Origin: DATLGB01 sp038318085 | Lineage (GTDB): Bacteria; Actinomycetota; Thermoleophilia; Solirubrobacterales; Solirubrobacteraceae | Reading direction: 5' to 3' | NCBI GenBank assembly: GCA_038318085.1 | Contig: JBBQBV010000198.1 | Location: 1 to 5,763, forward strand | Length of the DNA: 5,763 bases | Shown: positions 1-5,763 of the stretch, piece after piece | How positions within the stretch are numbered: position 1 is the first letter of the stretch | Layout of the letters: every line of letters starts with the position of its first letter | Made by a program: the position numbers and the translations under genes | Notes under the pieces: model-generated | The model's input: the letters and a program-made list of their open reading frames with translations, nothing else | Told to the model about the DNA's origin: nothing | Database searches by the model: none

Positions 1-2
1 CC

Positions 3-2614
3 GTCCGCGTCCTGACGCTCGCGGCAGCGGTGGCCCTGCTCGGCTCGATGATCCTCTTCGTCGGCCACTCACTCGGGACAATGACGGCGTCGGCGACCCG
101 GAGCGTGCCGCTCGACTGGCAGGGCCCGCTCGCTCCTATGCCTCCGCCCGGAGGGTCGCGGCCGCGGTTGCGAGGCAGCCGGGCGTGCTCCAGGCTTCGC
201 CCGTCGCGACGGCCCCGCTCGCAGGAGCAGAGCACCGCTCGGCGGGGACGATCCGGTCGGGCGCCGGCGCGATCCTCGCGGTGCCGCCGGGATACCTGAC
301 GCACCTGCGTACGTTCCGCTTCCTGCGCGGCGGGCTGAGGCCCGGCGAGATCGTCCTCGACCAGCAGCTGGCGGCGACGCTTCAGGCGCAGCCCGGCGAC
401 GCGGTGCTCCTGACGCCACGGCGAGGCTCCCGGCCCCGCCGCTTCCGCGTGAGCGGAATCGCTCTCGTCACCGCGGCCGACGTTCTCTTCCAGCCGCTCG
501 ACCCGCTCCTCGGCCCGGCGCCCGCCCGGCCGCCTGCGAACCTCGCGATCCTCCCGCTCGCGACGTTCGCGCACACGCTCGCGCCGGAGCTGCCGCCGGC
601 CGGCGGCAGCTCCGCCGGCGTCCCGGGCGAGCCAACGGGCGTCCAGTGGCAGGTGCAGGCGCAGGTCGACCCGGCCGCGATCGCGGGCAGCCCTGCATCC
701 GCCCTCCGCCGCGCGACACAGATCCGCAACCGCGTCGAGCGCTCGCTCCCGGGCCGCGTGCAGTTCGTGGACAACCTCGCCGACGGCCTCTCGAGCGCCG
801 CCGGAGACGCGCTCTACGCCGAGACGCTGTACGTGATGCTCGCCGTGCCGGGCGCGCTCATCGGCCTCGGGCTCGCCTACCTCGCCGCACTCGGAACCGC
901 CGAGCGCGACCGTCGCGACCTCGCGCTGCTGCGTGCGCGCGGCGCCTCCCGCAGGAGCCTGCTCGTGCTCGCCGCTATCGAGAGCCTGGCGCTCGGCGTG
1001 CTGGCGGGCGCGCTCGGAACGGCCGGCGCCTTCCTCGCCCTCCGACTCGCAGCCTCGACGGGCGGCGTCGGCGCGCTCCGCGTCGCCGCCACCTTCGGCC
1101 TCTGCGCCGCGCTCGGCGCGGCCGGCGCCGCGGCGGCACGCGTCGGTGCCACGCTCTCGACCCTGCGGACCGCCGTCGGCGAGAGCCGGCGCAGCGTCCG
1201 GCGCGAGGGGCGGCCGCTGTGGGAGCGGCTCTACCTCGACCTCGCCGCGCTGGCTGTCTCCGGCCTTGTCTACTGGCTCACCGCCCGCACCGGCTTCTCG
1301 GCGGTCGTCAACCCGGACTCGAATCCGACCCTCTCGCTCTCGGTCTACATGTTCCTCGCGCCGGCGCTCCTCTGGATCGGCGCGGCCCTCCTGCTCCTGC
1401 GGCTGCGCGGCCGAGCGTTCCGGGCGCTCGCCGGGCGCGGCCGCGCTAGCTCGCCTGTGCGGTTCTTGCTCGCGAGCGCCGGACGGCGAGGGCGCGCGAT
1501 CAACCGAGGTCTGCTCGTCGTCGGCCTCCTGCTCGCCTTCGGGGTCGAGCTCGGCGTCTTCGCAGCGACTTACGACCAGCAGGTCAGCATCGATGCGCAG
1601 TTGACGCTCGGCGCCGACATCGTCGCGAGCGCGCCATCGGGGAGCAGGGCGCAGGCGGGGCTCGGGCAGCGCATCGCCGCCGTTCCGGGCGTGCGCGGAG
1701 TGACCGCGCTCGACCACTCCTACGCCTACGTGGGCCCCGACCTGCAGGACACCTTCGGGATCGACCCGGCGACGCTGACGCGCGGGACGACTCTCCGGGA
1801 TTCGTACTTCGTCGGCGGAGGCGCGGTCGAGACGCTGCGGCGCCTGCGCGCCCAGCCCGACGGCGTCCTCGTCTCGCAGGAGACGATCACCGACTACTCG
1901 CTGCGGAGCGGCGACCTGCTGAAGCTGCGCGTGCTCGATCGGCGGACGCACGCGTTCCGCGTCGTCCCCTTCCACGTCGCCGGGATCGTCCAGGAGTTCC
2001 CGGCGGCCCCGCGGGACTCGTTCATGGTCGTCAACCTCCGGTACCTGCTCGCGCAGACCCACGACCCGGGCCCGAACGTCGTCTTCGCACGCGCGAGCGG
2101 CGATCCGGCGGCAGTCGCACGGCGCGTCGCAGCGGCCGCTCCCGGCGCCCTCGTCCAGGACATCCGGCGCCAGGCGACGCAGACGGCGAGCTCGATCACG
2201 ACCGTGGAGCTGCGCGGGATCGCGCGGATCGAGGAGGCTTTCGCGGTCGCTCTAGCGGCGGCGGCGATGATCCTCTTCGTAAGCGTGGGACTCGCCGAGC
2301 GCCGCCAGGAGCTCGCGACGATGGCGGCGCTCGGCGCCTCCCTCCGGCAGACCGCCGCCTTCCTCTGGAGCGAGGCGGCACTCGTCCTCGCCGCGGCGCT
2401 CGCACTGGCGGCCCTCCTCGGCTGGCTGCTTGCCGAGATGCTGGTCGCGATGCTGCGCCATGTCTTCGATCCGCCGCCCGATCACCTCGCCGGCCCGTGG
2501 AGCTTCCTTGCTGCACTCGCCGGCGCCGCCGTCCTCGGCGCCCTCCTCGCGGCCGTGCTCGCGCAGCGCGGGATCCGCCGGCTGCCGCTCGGCGCGACGC
2601 TGCGGGAGGAGTGA
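3..2614 (+). CDS. FtsX-like ABC transporter permease, two FtsX cores (5' end missing, apparent frameshift near 122-139)
   Basis: Permease subunit of a MacB/LolCDE/FtsX-type ABC transporter. Such proteins sit in the cytoplasmic membrane and couple a cytoplasmic ATPase to an extracytoplasmic domain, usually for export or extraction of lipids, lipoproteins or peptides rather than import; the substrate here is unknown. Numbering residues from the ATG at 185 (809 aa to the TGA at 2612), I see a first extracytoplasmic domain (to about 205), membrane segments near 215-236, 258-288, 297-318, 350-368, 386-406 and 440-462, a second extracytoplasmic domain (about 465-675), and membrane segments near 682-703, 730-757 and 771-793. 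Both cores carry the cytoplasmic helix typical of FtsX permeases (RRDLALLRARGAS, 243-255; RRQELATMAALGAS, 706-719). The ATG at 185 is not the true start: residues ARSYASARRVAAAVARQPG precede it in frame, and the first membrane segment (LTLAAAVALLGSMILFVGHS) is read in another frame at 12-71. The real start lies left of the window. The partner ATPase is not visible. Confidence 0.9.
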   Translation, partial: PRPDARGSGGPARLDDPLRRPLTRDNDGVGDPERAARLAGPARSYASARRVAAAVARQPGVLQASPVATAPLAGAEHRSAGTIRSGAGAILAVPPGYLTHLRTFRFLRGGLRPGEIVLDQQLAATLQAQPGDAVLLTPRRGSRPRRFRVSGIALVTAADVLFQPLDPLLGPAPARPPANLAILPLATFAHTLAPELPPAGGSSAGVPGEPTGVQWQVQAQVDPAAIAGSPASALRRATQIRNRVERSLPGRVQFVDNLADGLSSAAGDALYAETLYVMLAVPGALIGLGLAYLAALGTAERDRRDLALLRARGASRRSLLVLAAIESLALGVLAGALGTAGAFLALRLAASTGGVGALRVAATFGLCAALGAAGAAAARVGATLSTLRTAVGESRRSVRREGRPLWERLYLDLAALAVSGLVYWLTARTGFSAVVNPDSNPTLSLSVYMFLAPALLWIGAALLLLRLRGRAFRALAGRGRASSPVRFLLASAGRRGRAINRGLLVVGLLLAFGVELGVFAATYDQQVSIDAQLTLGADIVASAPSGSRAQAGLGQRIAAVPGVRGVTALDHSYAYVGPDLQDTFGIDPATLTRGTTLRDSYFVGGGAVETLRRLRAQPDGVLVSQETITDYSLRSGDLLKLRVLDRRTHAFRVVPFHVAGIVQEFPAAPRDSFMVVNLRYLLAQTHDPGPNVVFARASGDPAAVARRVAAAAPGALVQDIRRQATQTASSITTVELRGIARIEEAFAVALAAAAMILFVSVGLAERRQELATMAALGASLRQTAAFLWSEAALVLAAALALAALLGWLLAEMLVAMLRHVFDPPPDHLAGPWSFLAALAGAAVLGALLAAVLAQRGIRRLPLGATLREE
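117..140 (+). other. Apparent -1 frame change in the permease gene
   Basis: Upstream of here the sensible protein is in the frame starting at position 3: a hydrophobic segment, then TMTASATRSVPLDWQGP. Downstream it is in the frame starting at position 2: ARSYASARRVAAAVARQPG and on without interruption to 2614. If no shift occurs, the upstream frame turns into arginine- and proline-rich nonsense and stops at 297-299. The change equals one missing base, or a -1 slip, and conserves the protein length at the join (DWQGP then ARSYA). The heptamer GGGCCCG at 122-128 lies at the join and is phased as G GGC CCG in the upstream frame, so a -1 slip there would produce exactly this change. A single-base sequencing or assembly deletion in this G/C run is the simplest explanation. 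A true frameshift mutation is the third option. Confidence 0.75.
585..614. repeat. Perfect 30-bp palindrome with no spacer, inside the permease gene
   Basis: The 15-base arm CGGAGCTGCCGCCGG (585-599) is followed immediately by its exact reverse complement (600-614). Beyond a C:C mismatch at 584/615 the pairing continues for two more positions (582-583 with 616-617). It encodes the proline/glycine/serine-rich stretch PELPPAGGSSA (residues 134-144 counted from the ATG at 185) in the first extracytoplasmic domain of the permease, a likely surface loop or linker. Because of the symmetry, the opposite strand reads almost the same peptide. The transcript could fold into a very stable hairpin, and the DNA could extrude a cruciform. 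No run of T follows on either strand, so it does not look like an intrinsic terminator. Confidence 0.85.
2604..2610 (+). promoter_or_regulatory. Shine-Dalgarno-like GGGAGGA abutting the GTG start of the glycosyltransferase gene
   Basis: GGGAGGA lies inside the last codons of the permease gene and directly touches the GTG at 2611. This is closer than the usual 5-9 base spacing. With the GTGA stop/start overlap, it fits reinitiation by ribosomes ending the permease gene better than independent loading. No ATG, GTG or TTG follows in frame near the start of the gene, so this site supports the GTG at 2611 as the start. Confidence 0.55.
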
Positions 2615-3816
2615 GCCGCAGAGCGAGGACCGCCCTCGCCGCCGGGTGCGGTGCGCTGCTCCTGCTCGGCGGCTGCGTCGCCGCGGCGTGGCCACGATCG
2701 TCGAGCGTCGTCCACGCTCCGGGACGCCCGGCGGGCGGCGGGATCTGGGCCGCGGTCTTCCTCGGCTGCTCAGCCGCCGCGTTCCTCCTCTACCTCGTCG
2801 CGCTAGCGGCGCTCGGACGCACACCACGGGTGGGCTTGGCGCCGGTCGCGACGCTCGCTCTCGCGATCCAGCTCGTCCCGCTCGCCGCACCCCTGATCGG
2901 CTCCGCCGACGCCTGGAGTTACTGGGACTACGGGCGGATCGCCACTGTCCACGACGCCGATCCCTACGTCGCGCCGCCGTCGCGGTTCCGCCGGGACGCG
3001 GCCTTCGCCTACGTTGGCTGGCGCGACAGCACGTCTGTCTACGGTCCCGCCTTCACCCTCGCGTCCGAGCCGGTGGCACTCGCCGCCGGCGCATCGCCGT
3101 CGGCCGCGGCCTGGATCTACAAATCGGTCGCGGCGCTCGCGATGCTCGGTATCACGGCGCTCGCTGGCTCGCTCGTCACGCGGCCGGCCCGCGCGGTCGC
3201 CCTCCTCGGCTGGAACCCGCTGCTCGCTCTCGGCGCCGCCGGCGGCGGCCACAACGACGCTCTGGCCGTCGCAGCCGTCCTGGCGGCGTTGGCGCTCGCC
3301 TTGCGGCGACCGGCGGGCGCGGGGGCGGCCTGGGCGCTCGCGGGTGGCGTCAAGTGGCTGCCGCTCGCGTTCGTCCCCCTCGACGGCCTGGGTGGGCGGC
3401 CCCGCCGCTACTGGCTGGGCTTGGCGCTAGCAGGCGCTCTTCTGGCGGCTGCGGCGACTGCCACCTTCGGCACCTCATGGGCGAGAGTCTTCGGACCGCT
3501 TGCAAGCCACGCCCACACGGGCACGAAGGACGCACTCCCGCGGCGCCTAGAATCCCTTACGGGGCTGCCGCACGGCGCGGTCTTCGCCACCGCTCTGGGG
3601 CTCTTCGCGCTGGGGTATGCGTTGCTCGCCCGCCGGCGGCTGCGCGGGCAGCCGGCACTGGGCCGCGCCGCGCTCCTCATGTTCGCGACGACGCCGTGGC
3701 TTCTGTCCTGGTACGCGGTCTGGGCGCTCGCGCTCGCGGCGGCCGAGGAGGATCTACCGGCCGAGCTGGGTGCGCTCGCGCTCTGCGCCTACCTTCTACC
3801 CCAACACATCCTCTAG
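2611..3816 (+). CDS. GT-C fold integral membrane glycosyltransferase (GT87 / MptA-MptB-like)
   Basis: Predicted polyprenol-phosphate-sugar-dependent glycosyltransferase of 401 aa. Known relatives in Actinobacteria transfer mannose from polyprenol-phosphate-mannose to lipoglycans or glycolipids on the outer face of the membrane. About a dozen hydrophobic segments are visible, e.g. residues 7-27, 43-68, 75-96, 169-188, 216-231, 266-288, 321-340 and 351-375. Family-like landmarks are the first extracytoplasmic loop SADAWSYWDYGRI (98-110), with D100 or D106 as candidate catalytic acid, then DPYV (117-120), SVYGP (142-146), GWNPLLAL (200-207), GGGHNDAL (211-218), VKWLPLA (247-253) and TPWLLSWY (361-368). 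GTG at 2611 is chosen because it overlaps the permease stop (GTGA) and places a membrane segment at the N-terminus; an ATG at 2497 would overlap the permease by over 100 bases and add arginine-rich sequence. The gene is a little short for MptA/B, ending inside or just after its last hydrophobic segment. Acceptor and sugar cannot be told from sequence; the broad family is fairly secure, the subfamily less so. Confidence 0.85.
   Translation: MSRRARTALAAGCGALLLLGGCVAAAWPRSSSVVHAPGRPAGGGIWAAVFLGCSAAAFLLYLVALAALGRTPRVGLAPVATLALAIQLVPLAAPLIGSADAWSYWDYGRIATVHDADPYVAPPSRFRRDAAFAYVGWRDSTSVYGPAFTLASEPVALAAGASPSAAAWIYKSVAALAMLGITALAGSLVTRPARAVALLGWNPLLALGAAGGGHNDALAVAAVLAALALALRRPAGAGAAWALAGGVKWLPLAFVPLDGLGGRPRRYWLGLALAGALLAAAATATFGTSWARVFGPLASHAHTGTKDALPRRLESLTGLPHGAVFATALGLFALGYALLARRRLRGQPALGRAALLMFATTPWLLSWYAVWALALAAAEEDLPAELGALALCAYLLPQHIL
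3813..3816. other. Convergent genes with overlapping stop codons in CTAG
   Basis: The plus-strand glycosyltransferase ends with TAG at 3814-3816. The minus-strand propeller gene ends with TAG read from 3815 down to 3813. The palindrome CTAG therefore provides both stop codons and the genes share bases 3813-3816. There is no intergenic space, so any transcription termination must take place inside the opposing coding sequence. The only nearby hairpin I see (3848-3852 with 3858-3862, five base pairs) has no T run. Confidence 0.9.
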
Positions 3817-5763
3817 CGCAAGATCCCCGTGTGCCCGAGTGAGAAGCGGCCGGGTTGCGGCCAGACGCAGAGCCCGTGCGGCCCCGGCCCGACCGGGATC
3901 CGCGCCAATAGCCGGCCGTTCCGGGTCGAGATCGCGTAGACGGCACTGTCGTAGCGCCCGGTGAGCCAGAGCACCTTCCCGTCCGCGGAGACACCGCCCA
4001 TGTCCGGGCTGCCACCGCCGGGGATACGCCACTTCGCAATCGCACGGCGGGTCCGGAAGCTGATCACGGAGATCGAGCCCTCGCCGCGGTTCGACGCGTA
4101 GAGGAGCGTCCCGTCGCGGCTCGGGTAGAGCCCGTGGACGCCGAGGCCAGTCGGCAGGAACCCGGTCACGCGGAAGGTCGGCCCGTCCACCACCCAGAGG
4201 CCGTTGGCGTGCTGGTCGGCGACGTAGAAGAGCCTCCCGTCGGGCGCGACCTTGACGTCCTGCGGCATCCCCCGAGCGCCGTCCGGAAGCCGGAGCGTGC
4301 GGAGCAGCCGCTTCCGCCGCATGTCCACCTCGAGCAACTGCCCCGAGAACTCGCAGCTCACAATCGCATAGGAGCCGTCGCCGGAGAAGTCCATGTGGTC
4401 GACCCCGCTGCAGGGGACGTGCAGGGAGTGCTGGAGGCGGAAGGTGTGCGGGTCGCGGAAGTCGAGCCGGGCCAGCGCCTCGGCGACGACGATCGCCGAG
4501 CGGCCGTCAACCGTGAAGTAGAGGTTGTACGGGTCGCGGACGCGGATCGGCCGGCCAGGCCGAGCGGTGGCAGGGTCGATCGGCGTCAGGCTGTTGCCGG
4601 TGTCGTTCAGGACGTAGAGCGTCCGCAGATCCCAGGCAGGCGTGACGTGCTGGGGCAGCGACCCGGTCGGGAAGCGGGCGACGACCCGGTAGCTCCGCGG
4701 GTCGATCACGGCGACCTCGTTGCCGAGGCTCTCCGGCACGTAGACGCGCGGCGGGTCCTGCCGCACTCTCGGGTCGAGCATGTTTGCGCCGTCAGCGGCG
4801 TAGACGCTTCGGATCGCGGCTGGCCGGCGTTCGGTCCGCGGCACGGGCCGCGCGAGCTCGAGGAGCGAGTCGACGGTGCCGGCAGTGCCGCGGCCGCCCG
4901 CCACGAGGATCCGATGGCCGAGGGCGGCGGCGGTTGCGTCGGAGAGCGCGGACGGGAGGCGGGCCGCGGGCCGCACCGTCCCCGCGTGCGGGTCGACTGC
5001 GACCACCGCCCGCGTCGGCGTCCCCGGCACCGCACCGCGCCCGCCGATCACGTACGCGACACCGCGCAGCGTCGCGGCCGCGGCGTGCGTTGTCGGCGTG
5101 GGCAGCGTCGCGAGCCGCACGACACGGCCGGATCGGGGCTGGTATTCGAGGACGGCGCTGCTCGCGGAGCCGTCGGGCAGCGATCCGCCTGCGACGACCA
5201 CGCCGCCGGGGACGGCCGCCACGGCGGCGTAGCGGAGCGGCCAGGGCAGCCGCGCGACCACGCGCGCGGGCTCGCCGGGACGCCAGGCGACGATCGTGTC
5301 GAGCCAGCGCGCGCCCGTGTATCCGCCGACGACGTAGGCGGTTCCGCCGACGGCGGCCGCTGCCTGGTCGGAGCTCGGCGCCGGCAGACGGCCGACGCGG
5401 ACGACACGCCCCGCGGCGTCGATCCGGAGAATCGCGTCGAGCTGCTCGGTGCCGTCGCCCCCGCCGAAGAGGTAGGCGGCCTGTCCCAGCCGGACCGCGG
5501 CCGCGTCGTGAAGCGCGACGGGAAGGCTCCCGAGCGGGCGGTCGCGCGTCGGCCCCGCCAGCAGGACGCCGGCCGACGACGTGTCGGCGGCGGTCAGTCC
5601 GCCGAGGAGGAGCAACCGGTCCCCGAGCGCGGCGCCTGCCGCGTCCTGGAGCGGCGCCGCGAGCCGCCCCGTCCGGCGCGCGACGAGCAGCACGGCCGGC
5701 CGGACGGAAGTCGCTAGCTTCGCCGCGGCCCACGCCCGCGCCGCCGCCGGATGCCCGCGAACG
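3813..5763 (-). CDS. Dual beta-propeller protein: six Kelch repeats then seven YVTN-type blades (5' end missing)
   Basis: Probable extracytoplasmic scaffold or binding protein; no catalytic role can be assigned. Numbering from the GTG at 5693 (626 aa), the N-terminal half has Kelch-type Gly-Gly doublets at 31, 77, 123, 169, 217 and 266, spaced 46-49 residues apart, each after a hydrophobic strand such as AYVVGG or RILVAGG and preceded by a pattern like LP-x4-DAAAA. A short linker (about 281-315) leads to seven YVTN/lactonase-like blades, with strand cores beginning near RVYVPES (316), TLYVLND (358), AIVVAEA (400), AIVSCEF (443), LFYVADQ (488), LLYASNR (530) and VLWLTGR (574). The protein ends with GRFSLGHTGILR. 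The frame stays open to 5762 (RGHPAAARAWAAAKLATSVRPA precedes the GTG), there is no Shine-Dalgarno before 5693, and no signal peptide follows it, so the true start and a likely secretion signal lie beyond the window. It converges on the glycosyltransferase gene. Two-propeller architecture confidence is high; function unknown. Confidence 0.9.
   Translation of the reverse strand, partial: VRGHPAAARAWAAAKLATSVRPAVLLVARRTGRLAAPLQDAAGAALGDRLLLLGGLTAADTSSAGVLLAGPTRDRPLGSLPVALHDAAAVRLGQAAYLFGGGDGTEQLDAILRIDAAGRVVRVGRLPAPSSDQAAAAVGGTAYVVGGYTGARWLDTIVAWRPGEPARVVARLPWPLRYAAVAAVPGGVVVAGGSLPDGSASSAVLEYQPRSGRVVRLATLPTPTTHAAAATLRGVAYVIGGRGAVPGTPTRAVVAVDPHAGTVRPAARLPSALSDATAAALGHRILVAGGRGTAGTVDSLLELARPVPRTERRPAAIRSVYAADGANMLDPRVRQDPPRVYVPESLGNEVAVIDPRSYRVVARFPTGSLPQHVTPAWDLRTLYVLNDTGNSLTPIDPATARPGRPIRVRDPYNLYFTVDGRSAIVVAEALARLDFRDPHTFRLQHSLHVPCSGVDHMDFSGDGSYAIVSCEFSGQLLEVDMRRKRLLRTLRLPDGARGMPQDVKVAPDGRLFYVADQHANGLWVVDGPTFRVTGFLPTGLGVHGLYPSRDGTLLYASNRGEGSISVISFRTRRAIAKWRIPGGGSPDMGGVSADGKVLWLTGRYDSAVYAISTRNGRLLARIPVGPGPHGLCVWPQPGRFSLGHTGILR

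Noticed and set aside
30..299. A separate small 89-residue protein at the left edge
   Set aside because: Only its first part (membrane segment then ATRSVPLDWQGP) makes sense, and that part continues naturally into the permease in the next frame. The remainder is arginine-rich and ends at a chance stop, so it is the N-terminal piece of the permease rather than a gene.
646..1604. Two overlapping plus-strand open frames inside the permease gene
   Set aside because: Both are low-complexity Arg/Ala/Ser shadows of the permease frame, with no ribosome-binding site or family features.
3234..3247. 14-bp perfect palindrome in the glycosyltransferase gene
   Set aside because: It falls on the codons of the conserved Gly-rich GGGHND region, so amino-acid composition and G/C-ending codons explain it.
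2430..3842. A 470-codon plus-strand open frame overlapping the glycosyltransferase in another phase
   Set aside because: The product is arginine- and alanine-rich nonsense, whereas the 2611-3816 frame gives regular membrane helices and GT-C landmarks.
3848..3862. Five-base-pair hairpin near the convergent junction as a terminator
   Set aside because: The stem is short, lies inside the propeller coding sequence and has no T run on either strand.
5250..5269. Seven-base-pair inverted repeat CCGCGCG/CGCGCGG with a six-base loop
   Set aside because: It is short and built only of G and C inside a coding region of extreme composition, where such stems arise often by chance.
5693..5693. GTG at 5693 as the true start of the propeller gene
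   Set aside because: The frame is open upstream to the window edge, no Shine-Dalgarno precedes this GTG, and the resulting protein would lack a secretion signal. It is more likely an internal valine codon.
4134..5717. A 527-codon open frame on the plus strand opposite the propeller gene
   Set aside because: It is antisense to a gene with clear Kelch and YVTN repeats. Its product is rich in Arg, Gly, Asp and Val without recognisable domain, signal or membrane segment. Long antisense open frames are expected when third codon positions are almost all G or C.

Overview
The window is a very G+C-rich stretch (roughly three quarters G+C by eye) that is coding almost from end to end, with GTG start usage and strongly G/C-biased third codon positions. 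This fits a high-G+C actinobacterium. The protein types (FtsX-type ABC permease, GT-C membrane glycosyltransferase, Kelch plus YVTN propeller protein) suggest the Thermoleophilia lineage (Gaiellales/Solirubrobacterales), but that is an inference without a database search. I see no rRNA, tRNA, CRISPR array, insertion sequence or integrase, and no gene-free stretch longer than 300 bases.

Layout. (1) Positions 3-2614, plus strand: a large ABC-transporter permease with two FtsX-like cores and about ten membrane segments. It is cut by the left edge and carries an apparent one-base frame change near 122-139. (2) Positions 2611-3816, plus strand: a 401-residue multi-membrane-spanning glycosyltransferase of the GT-C fold, resembling GT87 and the MptA/MptB mannosyltransferases. 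Its GTG start overlaps the permease stop in a GTGA tetranucleotide. (3) Positions 3813-5763, minus strand: a two-domain beta-propeller protein with six Kelch repeats followed by seven YVTN-type blades. It is open to the right edge, so its true start, and any signal peptide, lies outside. It converges on gene 2, and the two stop codons share the palindrome CTAG, so there is no intergenic space.

How they may work together. The permease and the glycosyltransferase are almost certainly one translationally coupled transcription unit. A permease of this type works with a separate ABC ATPase, which is not in the window and would be expected upstream. Both proteins act at the cytoplasmic membrane, so a shared role in moving or glycosylating an envelope lipid, lipoprotein or glycan is plausible but unproven. 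The propeller protein is probably extracytoplasmic and is transcribed separately from the opposite strand.

The points most worth a second look are a perfect 30-bp spacerless palindrome inside the permease gene (585-614), the frame change at a GGGCCCG heptamer, the shared-stop convergent junction, and the 6+7 dual propeller with a ring of polar residues (mostly His) at equivalent blade positions. None of these proves a new system. The window looks mainly like ordinary chromosomal envelope genes.
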